DNA of 64,000 nt from CAYFFO01 sp964342485 (GCA_964342485.1 CAYFFO010000006.1:1-64000), one strand, 5' to 3'; shown: positions 51,720 to 61,625, counted from the stretch's first letter. Program-made: numbers and translations. Notes: generated by a model not told the origin, from the letters alone.

Positions 51720-52712
51720 TTATTCACCGCCTAAATTAGACCTTATTTTTTCTCGAACTAACTTAATATCGTCCCTTAACTCTTGTTTTTCAGAATCACT
51801 TAAATCATAAAGTGGCGGACGAATTGGGCCACCTTTCATTCCCATCAATTCTCCCCAATATTTTACCATTGGGACAGGTAAGGAACCATTCTGTTTTTTC
51901 ATTATTCGTTGCCACCAAGTATCAGATAGGGATTTTAATGGTTGGATATGAGATTCGTATAAATGTGCATCGACGTCTCCCTTTGTAGCTCTGTCAATAA
52001 ATTGAACGTAATAGTTGTCATTTTGGTTATCAAATCGCCAATCAGATGTATTTGCAAACATAACTTTTTGTTGAAAACCTAGTTTCTTTCCTTCGAATAA
52101 TACCCATTCATCCGGTGCGCTAATGATTGCATGTTCTCCAATGGTTCGATGAGTTTCAATAGTTATATCCCTGTTAAAGCTCGCTTCTTTAACTCCAACA
52201 ACATTGTCAATGTTGCAGATGTCCTTCAATCCTTCTGGACTCATGACTATCCCAAATTGAGGAGAGTTATAGAACATGATTGCTAAAGATGTATTGGAGG
52301 CCAAAATTTTAACCCAGTCAACTACCTGTTGTTCCGATTTAGTCACAAAATAGGGTGGTGCAACAACAAGTAAATCGAATCCGAGTCCTTCAGCATAATT
52401 AGCTAAACTTACCATATCTTTTATCGAAGAATGACTGACGTGAGCAGCGATGTACCATCCTGGTTTCTTTTCTTCAGCTACTATCTGATAAATTTTCTTG
52501 CGTTCTTCGATAGATAAGGCCCAGAATTCTCCCATTCCCCAAGCACATCCTATCCCTTTCGTACCAAGCAGACGAATGTGTTGGATATTTGATCGTAAAC
52601 CTGCTTCGTCAATTTCATTATATTCTGTAAAAGGAGTAACAAGGGTCGACCATTGGCCTGTTATATTTTCCCAGGCCCAGTCCATTGCTTCATTCTTAGT
52701 ATATTCTGACAC
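51720..52712 (-). CDS. DapA/NanA-family Schiff-base aldolase, substrate unknown
   Basis: A 330-residue TIM-barrel aldolase. The family pattern is GQWSTLVTPFTEYNEIDEAGL, the catalytic Tyr in IMFYNSP and the Schiff-base Lys in VVGVKEASFNRD. It has an unusually long C-terminal part with a WWQRIMKKQNG segment and is longer than true DapA (about 290-300), so lysine synthesis is unlikely. It is transcribed directly into the MfnB-TusA gene with no spacer, so it probably acts on a related small aldehyde or keto acid. Confidence 0.83.
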   Translation of the reverse strand: MSEYTKNEAMDWAWENITGQWSTLVTPFTEYNEIDEAGLRSNIQHIRLLGTKGIGCAWGMGEFWALSIEERKKIYQIVAEEKKPGWYIAAHVSHSSIKDMVSLANYAEGLGFDLLVVAPPYFVTKSEQQVVDWVKILASNTSLAIMFYNSPQFGIVMSPEGLKDICNIDNVVGVKEASFNRDITIETHRTIGEHAIISAPDEWVLFEGKKLGFQQKVMFANTSDWRFDNQNDNYYVQFIDRATKGDVDAHLYESHIQPLKSLSDTWWQRIMKKQNGSLPVPMVKYWGELMGMKGGPIRPPLYDLSDSEKQELRDDIKLVREKIRSNLGGE

Positions 52713-52846
52713 AGAGTTAACTCCTTTAAATAAAAATCCATGATAAGAATAATATATTAGAGTTACGATAAATATCAGGTATCGTAATATAGATACAGTG
52801 TAAACGAGACGGGTTGTATTTTCTATGTATCTTAATTAATTTATGT

Positions 52847-55291
52847 TTATTGATTTATCGATATTTCAGCCGGTCGTAAAACTTTTTTTGAAAGTAGTAA
52901 TTTATCTTTGCCAGATAAATTAGGATCTATTTCTAGTAGATGGATTGCTTCTTGACGTGCTATAGTCACAACCTCGTGATCGGTAATTTTGGCGATTTTT
53001 AGTGGTGGTAATCCACTTTGACGGGTTCCAGTTCCCAAATAATCTCCTGGGCCTCGTAAATTCAAGTCACTTTCTGCCAATTCAAACCCATCTTGAATCC
53101 TTTCTACTAACTTGAGTCTTTCCTGAGCTTCTTCACCTGCGTTGTCAGATAGCAAAATACAGTAGCTCTGGTGAATGCCTCTTCCAACCCGTCCCCGGAA
53201 TTGATGTAGTTGAGCTAGTCCAAAACGATCAGCTCCATCGATTAACATTACGGTTGCATTTGGCACATCGATGCCTACCTCAATTACGGGGGTTGATACT
53301 AGAATGTCTAGATCGCCTTCTTTGAATCTATTCATCACAATGTTTTTTTCATCTAAAGAAAGTCGTCCATGTAGCAATCCCATGCTATATTCTGGGAAAA
53401 CTTGAGAAGATAATCTCGCATATTCCTCTGTAGCGGCACGTGTTTGGATTGTTTCTGAGCCGTCAATTAATGGGCATACAATGAAAGCTTGTCTTTTTTG
53501 TTCTACTTGTTTTGCGACAAAACCATATGCGACGTCGCGTTGATTTGGTTCAACCCAACGCGTTCTTATCCTAAGTCTTCCTGGTGGCAATTCGTCAATA
53601 GTAGAAATGTCGAGTTCTCCGTATAGAGTTTTAGCAAGAGAGCGGGGTATAGGGGTGGCAGACATGGATAGTATATGGGGACGTTTCCCTTTTCTAATTA
53701 ATGATGAGCGTTGCATAACTCCAAAACGATGTTGCTCATCAACTATGGCTACTGCTAATTGAGGAATTTTTACGTCATCTTGTATAACTGCGTGTGTACC
53801 AATTAATATGTCAATTTTGCCTATAGATACTTGGTCACGAATTAAGGTTTTTGTTTTCTTTTTAACACTGCCATGTAAAAGAGCTATTTTTATCGGTCTT
53901 TTTAGACCTGCAATTGATACTTCCGCTTGTCCATCACCAGTCTTTTTGCATCCAAGTTGTTTGGTAATAGTCAGGAAGTGTTGTTCTGCAAGTACTTCTG
54001 TAGGAGCCATCAAAGTTCCCTGATAGCCGTTAAGAGTTGCAACTATCAACGATGCTGAAGCTATGATTGTTTTTCCGCTACCAACATCCCCTTGAAGTAG
54101 CCGGTTCATAGGTTTGTTTTGCTTAAAGTCGTTTAGTATTTCATCAAGAACGCGGTTTTGAGCTACGGTCAAATTGAAAGGCAAGTTAGAAATAAATGGA
54201 TCTATTGTTTCCCGAGTTGATTCCAGTGGTATACCAAACTCTTCTTGTTGCCATGATTTTTTGCGCATAAGTACTATTAGTTGTAAGAGCAAAAGTTCGT
54301 CAAATGCCAGCCTATGTCTTGCCCTGGTAAATTCAGACTGGCTCTCTGGGTAGTGAATCTGGGTAATTGCATCTTTTAATCCCAGCACGTTTGTCCGATT
54401 AATTGATTGGGGTGGTAAATGATCTATGATCTTATCGCTGGTCGCATCGAGTGCAGTTTTAATTAATCGCCTTATACTACGTTGGGAAATTCCCTCTACT
54501 GTTGAATACACAGGAACTCGTCTTGCCGTGTGTATTAATTGTTCAACATCTCTATAATTTTCAAATTCGGGATTATCTTTGAAAAAAGGCGTACCTCTGT
54601 AGCCGCTTACTTTTCCGCTTACAACAATCTTGTCACCTGTTTTGAGCGAATTAGCCAGATAGGGCCTTTGGTTTCTTTTAACACCAGGCCGGATCCAGTT
54701 TGCTCTAGCCATACCTGTATCGTCGCCGATATCAGCTTGGATTGACCAGAGATTACGTTTTGGATTGATGACTGAAGCACTTACATCCCAAACATCAACA
54801 ACTACAGTCTGGGTTTCACCCATTGTAAGTTGATTAATCCGTCTTTTTGCACTGTAGTCGTTATGCTTTGAAGGGAAGTGATAAATTAAATCTTCAATAG
54901 TATCTATGTTTAACCGATATAGTTTTTTTGCTAGTTGTTCTCCGATACCCTTCATGACAGTTACTTTGGATTCCAAAGTAACAATACTATTAAAGGTCGG
55001 CTTTCTTTTCTTTTGCTGTGCAGAATGTTTCGGAGCTTTAGGTTTAACTGAAGTGATTAATCCACTAGAGTCGAGGACTTTTTGCAAATTAATTTTTGCC
55101 CACTGTTTTCTTTGACTAGGCGTCAGTATCGAATATGATTTAAATTCTCCTATAATTTGAGACAAGTCTGAGTCCCAACGATGCAATAGTTTGTCTAATC
55201 CACCAGCAACCGCATGGTCTTGGTATCCCTGTTCTTCTTCCAAAGCAAGGATCTTGAGAAAGGGTTCAATTATTGATTTATCGGTTGTCAC
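52847..55291 (-). CDS. recG: ATP-dependent DNA helicase RecG
   Basis: RecG remodels stalled forks and Holliday junctions. The 814-residue protein has a variable N-terminal part (1-110), then the wedge OB-fold (residues about 150-260, TVVVDVWDVSASV, DKIVVSGKVSGYRG) and the SF2 helicase core: QNRVLDEILNDF, GDVGSGKTIIASA, MAPTEVLAEQH, DEQHRFGVMQR, SATPIPRSLA, VSTPVIEVGIDVPNA and QFRGRVGRG. Length is slightly above E. coli RecG. It lies with DegV and FakA-like genes as in many Firmicutes-like clusters. Confidence 0.94.
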   Translation of the reverse strand: MTTDKSIIEPFLKILALEEEQGYQDHAVAGGLDKLLHRWDSDLSQIIGEFKSYSILTPSQRKQWAKINLQKVLDSSGLITSVKPKAPKHSAQQKKRKPTFNSIVTLESKVTVMKGIGEQLAKKLYRLNIDTIEDLIYHFPSKHNDYSAKRRINQLTMGETQTVVVDVWDVSASVINPKRNLWSIQADIGDDTGMARANWIRPGVKRNQRPYLANSLKTGDKIVVSGKVSGYRGTPFFKDNPEFENYRDVEQLIHTARRVPVYSTVEGISQRSIRRLIKTALDATSDKIIDHLPPQSINRTNVLGLKDAITQIHYPESQSEFTRARHRLAFDELLLLQLIVLMRKKSWQQEEFGIPLESTRETIDPFISNLPFNLTVAQNRVLDEILNDFKQNKPMNRLLQGDVGSGKTIIASASLIVATLNGYQGTLMAPTEVLAEQHFLTITKQLGCKKTGDGQAEVSIAGLKRPIKIALLHGSVKKKTKTLIRDQVSIGKIDILIGTHAVIQDDVKIPQLAVAIVDEQHRFGVMQRSSLIRKGKRPHILSMSATPIPRSLAKTLYGELDISTIDELPPGRLRIRTRWVEPNQRDVAYGFVAKQVEQKRQAFIVCPLIDGSETIQTRAATEEYARLSSQVFPEYSMGLLHGRLSLDEKNIVMNRFKEGDLDILVSTPVIEVGIDVPNATVMLIDGADRFGLAQLHQFRGRVGRGIHQSYCILLSDNAGEEAQERLKLVERIQDGFELAESDLNLRGPGDYLGTGTRQSGLPPLKIAKITDHEVVTIARQEAIHLLEIDPNLSGKDKLLLSKKVLRPAEISINQ

Positions 55292-55416
55292 AACGCATTA
55301 ATTTAGTGGATGGATTTGATAGATATGAATAATACTAATGCCTAAGAAATCGATGTGTTGTATTTTTTGGTATAACGGCATTATACAAATTTATCTTATT
55401 GGTCTTGTTGGCAAGG

Positions 55417-56271
55417 TTATTTTTTACGAATTAGGCCTATTCCAATTGCTCCGGGGCCCGAATATGTCCCAATGACAGGTCCGAAACGAGTTAAGTAAGG
55501 TGTGGAAATATCAGGGAGTAAGCTCCTGATTTCTTCAGAAATTGACTCTGCTAAATCTGGGGTAGTGCTATGCATAACTGCAATAGTTTCAATGGGGGAA
55601 AATGTTTTAACCGTTTCGATAAGTCTGGTCAGGCCTTTATTAAATGTCCTAACTTTTGCCAAGTCATGTACTTCCCCTTCTTTCATAATTATCATAGGTT
55701 TAATGTTGAGGACGGAGCCCAGAATAGCTTGTGCTTTTCCTATCCTACCTCCCTTCTCAACGTATTCCAAAGTTTCAAGTAAGCAGAAACATTCGGAAAG
55801 CTTTATTGACTGGTTAATTAATTGCTTTACTTCTTCAATGTTTTGTCCATTAAGAACTGCCTCTGCTGCTTTAATCACCGTCAATCCTAGTCCCATTGAG
55901 ACTTGACCGGTATCTATAACTTCAATATTTTCTGGCATTTTTGATTGGGATCTACCCTGAACAGCAGAGTTGTAAGTTCCGCTCATTTTGGCAGTGACAT
56001 GGATGGACAAGATCTTATTATTTTCAGGTTCAAGTGAGTCGTAAATTTCTTTAAAGTCACCTGGAGATGGTTGGGAGGTCTTTGGAAGATTGCTATCTTC
56101 ACTAAGACGTTTGTAAAATGTATCTGATGAAATAGTCACTTTGTCTTTGTAATTTTCTGTACCGAAACTAACATTAAGAGGAATAACAGTTATTCCAAGT
56201 TTATTAATCAAGTCGTCTGGTAAATCAGATGTGCTGTCAGTTACAATTTTGATATTCATTTTGTTCTCCAA
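55417..56271 (-). CDS. DegV-family fatty-acid-binding protein (FakB-like)
   Basis: A 284-residue two-domain DegV protein. The N-terminal IVTDSTSDLPDDLINKLGITVIPL and KTSQPSPGDFKEIYDSL motifs bind the fatty-acid carboxylate; the LSIHVTAKMSGTYNSA loop follows, and the C-terminal domain has TRFGPVIGTYSGPGAIGIG. FakB presents acyl chains to the FakA kinase. The FakA-like gene is immediately upstream (12 bases), supporting that role. Confidence 0.9.
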   Translation of the reverse strand: MENKMNIKIVTDSTSDLPDDLINKLGITVIPLNVSFGTENYKDKVTISSDTFYKRLSEDSNLPKTSQPSPGDFKEIYDSLEPENNKILSIHVTAKMSGTYNSAVQGRSQSKMPENIEVIDTGQVSMGLGLTVIKAAEAVLNGQNIEEVKQLINQSIKLSECFCLLETLEYVEKGGRIGKAQAILGSVLNIKPMIIMKEGEVHDLAKVRTFNKGLTRLIETVKTFSPIETIAVMHSTTPDLAESISEEIRSLLPDISTPYLTRFGPVIGTYSGPGAIGIGLIRKK

Positions 56272-56283
56272 AATTCATTCAGT

Positions 56284-57957
56284 TTATTCAATTGATATTA
56301 GCAAGTGATAGTGCGGTTGCCCTCCTTCTACCAATTCGAAATCGCTATCTGGGTAGAAAGTTTGTATGCTTTCGTATGTTGTTATAGCTTCTTTTGATGA
56401 TAACGGATTCCCATAGTATAACGTTATAATTTCCCTTTCCCTAGGATGGATATGGTTAACTATCGATTTGAGAGCATCTATAATTGTATCACCTGCTATG
56501 ACCAATTCTCCTTCAATAAGCCCGATGATTTGGCCGGTTTTTACATGGATATTATTTATAGTTGCATCGCGTATTGATGTAGTGATTTCGGCTGTTTTGA
56601 CTGAATCTATTGCATTGGCCATTATCAATAAATTATCGTCTACGCTGTTTTGAGCATTCATTTGCAACATAGCTGATATACCTTCTGGTATCGTTTTTGT
56701 TTCGACTATGTGTACATTTTTTTTGGAGAGCTTTGCAGCCTGATTCGCCGAAGATATTATATTAGAATTATTGGGGAGTACTATTACATCCGGGGACGGA
56801 GTATTTTCTACTGCATCAAGGATCTGAGATACGCTAGGGTTCATCGTGTTAGTTCCTGAAACAATATTGTTGACACCCAACTGTATAAACAATTCGTTTA
56901 ATCCGTTCCCGACTGAAACGGCTATTATTTCTATTTCCTTGGGTTTTTCTGAACGTAAATGAGTTCCTTTATTTTGATCAGAAATCAATTTTGCATGTTG
57001 GTCATCCATGTTTTCAATTCTTACTTGGCTTAATTTACCTAGTGAAACACTTAAACTTATAATAGGCCCAGGGTCTTCAGTATGAATGTGAATTTTTGTT
57101 TCAGTGTTATTGCCTATAACAACTTCGGAGTTACCCAAATCTTTTAATTTGTCTCTAAGTAAATCTTGATCCAATGTATCTGACTCGATCATTAATTGCG
57201 TGCAATAACCATAAGAATCATGTTCCGTAGAAGTTATGAATTCTTCTGAAATAGATTTGTTCGGATTACCTGTTCCTACACCTTCTGGTATTGGATATTG
57301 GCTATATAGTTCATCACCTGCTAGGAACCGCCGGATACCTTCAAGGATCATTGCAATTCCGTACCCTCCGGCGTCCACGACCCCAGCTTCCCTAAGAACG
57401 GGTAGAAGAGTTGGTGTCATTGAAACCGAATTTATAGCTGATTTACAAATCTGTTCCATGAATTGGACTGTTGTTAATGATGATGAATCTAGATGTAATG
57501 CTGTTTCGGATATGTCACTTATAACTGTAAGCATAGTTCCTTCAACAGGGTTACTTACAGCTTTATAGCAAAGGTTCTTAGCTTCTAACAAACAATTGGT
57601 TAGTTCGTCACAACCAAATTCGACGCAATTATCCATTCCCGTTGCAAACCCCTGGAGAAATTGAGATAGTATCACCCCACTGTTACCTTTTGCTGCCTTC
57701 AATGCTGTATCTGATAAAATACGTGAAACTTCCGCGGCTGAAGTTGAATCAGTTTCGTTCATTGAAGATACCGAGTCTTGCAGCGTGAAGAACATATTTG
57801 TTCCCGTGTCACCATCAGGTACAGGGAATACGTTTAGAGCATTTATTTGTTCAATATTAGATTCCAATAAATTTGCTGATGCCTTAAACATCAACTTTAA
57901 GTCTGTACCATCTAGTTTAATTTTTTGAATTATTGGCATATTTTGATTAGTTGTCAT
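56284..57957 (-). CDS. DAK2-domain kinase, FakA-like fatty acid kinase
   Basis: FakA phosphorylates fatty acids carried by FakB (DegV), giving acyl-phosphate for phospholipid synthesis. The 557-residue product has an N-terminal DhaL/DAK2 domain (LNVFPVPDGDTGTNMFFTLQDSV, GNSGVILSQFLQGFATG, DAGGYGIAMILEG), then a middle domain and a C-terminal DegV-like EDD part (VIVLPNNSNIISSANQAA). Divergent from rpmB across 151 bases, the arrangement common to rpmB-fakA clusters. PlsC at 62521-63207 could use the products indirectly. Confidence 0.9.
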   Translation of the reverse strand: MTTNQNMPIIQKIKLDGTDLKLMFKASANLLESNIEQINALNVFPVPDGDTGTNMFFTLQDSVSSMNETDSTSAAEVSRILSDTALKAAKGNSGVILSQFLQGFATGMDNCVEFGCDELTNCLLEAKNLCYKAVSNPVEGTMLTVISDISETALHLDSSSLTTVQFMEQICKSAINSVSMTPTLLPVLREAGVVDAGGYGIAMILEGIRRFLAGDELYSQYPIPEGVGTGNPNKSISEEFITSTEHDSYGYCTQLMIESDTLDQDLLRDKLKDLGNSEVVIGNNTETKIHIHTEDPGPIISLSVSLGKLSQVRIENMDDQHAKLISDQNKGTHLRSEKPKEIEIIAVSVGNGLNELFIQLGVNNIVSGTNTMNPSVSQILDAVENTPSPDVIVLPNNSNIISSANQAAKLSKKNVHIVETKTIPEGISAMLQMNAQNSVDDNLLIMANAIDSVKTAEITTSIRDATINNIHVKTGQIIGLIEGELVIAGDTIIDALKSIVNHIHPREREIITLYYGNPLSSKEAITTYESIQTFYPDSDFELVEGGQPHYHLLISIE

Positions 57958-58108
57958 CGTTGCTGTATTGATCCTATTATGGTATGTTCGTATTACGATT
58001 TTATCGCAAAACGTGAATCATATGAGTTACAATATCCAAGTGATTCATTGAAAGAGATAGACTAGCCGATTCTACTGATTTCATAGGTACTAGTCAAAAT
58101 AAATAACC

Positions 58109-58297
58109 ATGGCTAAATGTAATATATGTCAAAAAACCGGTCAATCCGGCAATAATGTAAGTCACTCCAAGCGGCGTACAAGGACTAGGTGGTTTGCTAA
58201 TGTACAGAGCGCGACCATTTATGAAGATGGTACTCCGAAACGTGTCAAAATTTGTACGCGATGTTTAAGATCGAGATACAAAGTAGCTGTAAAGTAA
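58109..58297 (+). CDS. rpmB: 50S ribosomal protein L28, zinc-binding form
   Basis: The 62-residue product has the L28 pattern: MAKCNICQKTGQSGNNVSHSKRRTRTRWFANVQ with the first CxxC, and KVKICTRCLRS-type second pair near the C-terminus (ICTRCLRSR). L28 is a late 50S protein. It stands alone on this strand, next to the FakA-like kinase gene. Confidence 0.96.
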   Translation: MAKCNICQKTGQSGNNVSHSKRRTRTRWFANVQSATIYEDGTPKRVKICTRCLRSRYKVAVK

Positions 58298-58490
58298 GAA
58301 TATTTACCACAGTAGAACTTACGATCTTCAGTCTATTGGAATTTTGGTCTAATTCATTATTTGAAATTCCTAATGGTAAATGCAGCCTTTAATTTGTATA
58401 TTGCTTATATACTTGTTATCAAGTAATTTGGAAGAATACTATGAAGAAAAATTTAGTTGGTACTATTATCAGTTAGGGTAAGGAGTTTCT

Positions 58491-58910
58491 ATGTCTAAAT
58501 TAAAGCATATAGCAATTGCTACACAGGATCCTGAGGCTACATCTGAGTTTTATCGGGAGACCCTGGGATTAGAATTGGTTGGTAAGGTTCAGGGAGACAA
58601 TGCTGAGGGTTACTATTTGAGTGATGGGAATGTAAATATAGCAATACTTAAGTTTAAGAATGAAATCGTGGCAGGAGATCAAGGAATTGAATATTCAGGG
58701 ATTCATCACATAGGATTTCAAGTAGATGATGCTGAGCTTATGGATAGTAAATTAAAGAAAGGCAACTTCTTACCGAAAGATGATGTTAACAAAGCATTAC
58801 ATTCAGGTTCACACAAGGGTGGTAGCGGGAAAAATGTGGAGACCAAATATACTGGTCCTGATGGAGTAATGATAGATATTTCTCAGGGTGGATGGGTAGG
58901 TACTAACTAA
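58491..58910 (+). CDS. VOC (glyoxalase/extradiol dioxygenase-like) protein
   Basis: A 139-residue vicinal-oxygen-chelate fold protein: KLKHIAIATQDPEATSEFYRETLGLELVG with the first metal-type His, HHIGFQVDD in the second repeat, and a terminal TKYTGPDGVMIDISQGGW. Relatives include glyoxalase I, methylmalonyl-CoA epimerase and dioxygenases. The metal ligands look partly kept, and the substrate is unknown. The ATG follows AAGGAG at close to ideal spacing. Confidence 0.83.
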   Translation: MSKLKHIAIATQDPEATSEFYRETLGLELVGKVQGDNAEGYYLSDGNVNIAILKFKNEIVAGDQGIEYSGIHHIGFQVDDAELMDSKLKKGNFLPKDDVNKALHSGSHKGGSGKNVETKYTGPDGVMIDISQGGWVGTN

Positions 58911-58951
58911 TTCGTGATTAGTGCTTTAAATCTAATAAAGCTATATTTTTG

Positions 58952-61228
58952 CTATTTACTGTGGAATAAATTCATAGCAGATCCAGCTTTGAACCACTCT
59001 AGTTGTCCAGTTGCAAAAGAATGATTTAGTTTTAAATATTCCGAAGTACCGTCGGAATGGTGAATTGTGCAGTCTACAGGAGATCCTGAAGTGAGGTATT
59101 TAAGGCCTGTAAGACTTATTCTATCGGTTTCCATGATACGATCATAATCTTGTGGATCCTGGAATGTCAGGGGTATTAATCCCTGCTTCTTCAGGTTACT
59201 CTCATGAATTCTTGCAAAGCTTCTTGCTATAACAGCTGCCCCTCCTAAAAGTCTAGGAGATAATGCAGCATGTTCACGACTGCTACCTTCACCATAGTTC
59301 TCATCTCCGATTACAACCCAGCGTAACCCTGAATCTCTATAGTAAGATGCTGTTTTCGAAAACTCACAACTAGTTTCTCCTGTTGAGACATTTAACCCTT
59401 TCCCAGTTTCGTCAGTAAATGCATTAACAGCTCCCATAAACATATTTTCGCTGAACTTACTGAGGTGACCTCTATATTTTAGCCATGGGCCTGCAGGGGA
59501 GATATGGTCAGTGGTAGTCTTGCCTTTAGTTTTTAGTAATATTGGAAGCTCGATGTAGTCATTTCCATCCCACGCTGTCCAAGGTTGAAGGGATTCCAGT
59601 CTTTGGCTCTCTGGGTTGATATCAATTTCTATATTGGATCCATCTTCAGGTGGAGCTATGTATTTACTTTTACTAGTATGGAAACCATTTGGTGGGACTT
59701 CAGGAGCCTTTACTGGGGGATTCAATCGGAATTTTGTTCCATCAGGAGCTATTATATCGTCAGTATTTGGATTGAAAGATAAAGTTCCTGCTAATCCTAA
59801 TGCAACTACTATTTCAGGACTGGCGATGAAATTCATTGTTCCTGATTTTCCATCATTACGCCGTGGGAAATTTCTATTGTAAGATGTGATTATTGTATTA
59901 GGCGTATCGTCTAGTACCTTTTCTCGTTTCCATTGCCCAATACAGGGTCCGCAGGCATTTGCTAGTACGGTAGCGTTAATAGATTTAAGTGCATCCATCT
60001 GGCCGTCTCGTTCAATAGTCATTCTTACTTGATCAGATCCTGGAGTCACCATCAAAGGAGTATTTGATTTAGCATTATGTCTTGAGGCTTGGTTAGCTAT
60101 GTCTGCTGCTCTGCTCATGTCTTCATATGAGGAATTCGTACAGCTTCCAATCAAGGCTGTGTCAATTTTATCGATAAAATTATTTGCTGGATCAGATACT
60201 TCTTTTGCTAATTCTGATAGTGGCCTAGCTCTGTCTGGTGAATGAGGTCCAACGAGATGAGGTTCTAGGGATGAAAGATCTATTTCTACAACTTTGTCAA
60301 AATATTGTAGCGGGTTTTGATTGATATCATTATCGGGAGTTATTAATGGTATATTTGTATTAGCTAAGTCTGCGAGTTCAGATCTGTTTGTTGCACGAAG
60401 ATATTTTCCCATACGATCATCATAAGGAAAGATAGAAGTAGTGGCTCCTAATTCAGCCCCCATATTTGTAATAGTTGCTCTGCCTGTGCAACTGATAGAT
60501 TTTACGCCGGGCCCAAAATACTCAATAATTGAGTTTGTACCTCCAGAAACCGTGAGTTTGCCTGCTAGGTAAAGGATGACATCTTTTGGAGCAGTCCATC
60601 CTTTTAATTCTCCAGTAAGTTTTACCCCAATGTGTTTTGGATAGAGGAGTTCCCATGGTAATCCGGCCATAACCTCTACAGCATCTGCCCCACCAACGCC
60701 AACAGCGCAAGTGCCCAAACCTCCAGCATTTGGAGTATGCGAGTCGGTACCAATTAACATACATCCGGGGAATGCATACTGTTCCAAAATAACCTGATGT
60801 ATTATTCCAGCCCCTGGTTCCCAGAACCCCGCTCCGAATTTGGCGCAGGCAGAGCGTAGAAACGAGTAAACTTCATCATTTTCTTCAACGGATTGGAGTA
60901 AATCAATTCCTCCTTCAACCCTTGCCTGGATGAGGTGGTCACAATGGACTGTTGTTGGGACAGCCGTACTTGATTTTTTGGTCTGCATAAAATTGAGCAT
61001 TACTGTTTGCCCTAGGACATCTTGCAGAGCAACACGATCTGGCTTCAAAACAAGTTGGCTTTGACCTCTAATGAGTTCTTGTTCTTCTGGGTTTTCTAGA
61101 TGACCTAGTAGAATCTTGTCAGTTAGTGTAAGGGGCCGATTTAACCTTTTCCTTATTATGGATATGTTTTTTGATAATAGGGAGTAGACCTTAGCCACCA
61201 TCTCGGGGCTTGACTCAATAGTGACCAT
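58952..61228 (-). CDS. Aconitate hydratase, mitochondrial-type
   Basis: Aconitase isomerises citrate to isocitrate. The 758-residue protein has the three [4Fe-4S] cysteines in SCTNSSYEDM (first) and ACGPCIGQW (second and third). It also has the VHCDHLIQA and GTDSHTPNAGGLG motifs, and the swivel domain with GDENYGEGSSREHAALSPRLLGG. Its length and PTTVHCDHL start match the mitochondrial-type group, not bacterial AcnA (about 890) or AcnB (about 865). It serves the TCA cycle with KorAB. Confidence 0.93.
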   Translation of the reverse strand: MVTIESSPEMVAKVYSLLSKNISIIRKRLNRPLTLTDKILLGHLENPEEQELIRGQSQLVLKPDRVALQDVLGQTVMLNFMQTKKSSTAVPTTVHCDHLIQARVEGGIDLLQSVEENDEVYSFLRSACAKFGAGFWEPGAGIIHQVILEQYAFPGCMLIGTDSHTPNAGGLGTCAVGVGGADAVEVMAGLPWELLYPKHIGVKLTGELKGWTAPKDVILYLAGKLTVSGGTNSIIEYFGPGVKSISCTGRATITNMGAELGATTSIFPYDDRMGKYLRATNRSELADLANTNIPLITPDNDINQNPLQYFDKVVEIDLSSLEPHLVGPHSPDRARPLSELAKEVSDPANNFIDKIDTALIGSCTNSSYEDMSRAADIANQASRHNAKSNTPLMVTPGSDQVRMTIERDGQMDALKSINATVLANACGPCIGQWKREKVLDDTPNTIITSYNRNFPRRNDGKSGTMNFIASPEIVVALGLAGTLSFNPNTDDIIAPDGTKFRLNPPVKAPEVPPNGFHTSKSKYIAPPEDGSNIEIDINPESQRLESLQPWTAWDGNDYIELPILLKTKGKTTTDHISPAGPWLKYRGHLSKFSENMFMGAVNAFTDETGKGLNVSTGETSCEFSKTASYYRDSGLRWVVIGDENYGEGSSREHAALSPRLLGGAAVIARSFARIHESNLKKQGLIPLTFQDPQDYDRIMETDRISLTGLKYLTSGSPVDCTIHHSDGTSEYLKLNHSFATGQLEWFKAGSAMNLFHSK

Positions 61229-61337
61229 GGATGTGCCTTCCTTTAATTGAATTTTGATCGTTAGATAGGGTAGGTATAACTACAACAGTTGAGTTTCCAA
61301 GGGAATCTCAGATTTGATTGGGCGCACTTTTCAATAG

Positions 61338-61625
61338 TTATCTAGATGCGCCAAAATATTCGTAGTTCAAATCTATGTAGCTATCCCATTCAGGTGGAGT
61401 GTCATCTTCAGCAAAGATGGCTGTTACAGGGCAAACTGGTTCGCATGCAGCACAATCTATGCATTCATCAGGGTGGATATAGAACATTGGGGGAGCACCT
61501 TCCACTTCAGGGTCATAATGATTTGGACTGTCCTCATCTGCAACGTATATACAATCGACAGGACATACATCAACACAAGCCGCGTCTTTCACTCCCACAC
61601 ACGGCTCAGCAATTATATAGGTCAT
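61338..61625 (-). CDS. fdxA: 7Fe ferredoxin ([3Fe-4S][4Fe-4S], FdxA type)
   Basis: A 95-residue ferredoxin with two cluster motifs: CVGVKDAACVDVCPVDCI (the first site with the 3Fe-type spacing) and ECIDCAACEPVCPVTAIF (the regular 4Fe motif). Aerobic bacteria with KorAB often use such a 7Fe ferredoxin as electron acceptor; here the two are 22 kb apart. It starts upstream of the aconitase on the same strand. Confidence 0.92.
   Translation of the reverse strand: MTYIIAEPCVGVKDAACVDVCPVDCIYVADEDSPNHYDPEVEGAPPMFYIHPDECIDCAACEPVCPVTAIFAEDDTPPEWDSYIDLNYEYFGASR

Noticed and set aside
51720..52712. Dihydrodipicolinate synthase for lysine synthesis
   Set aside because: The active site fits the superfamily, but the protein is longer than DapA and is joined to an MfnB-TusA gene, not to lysine genes.
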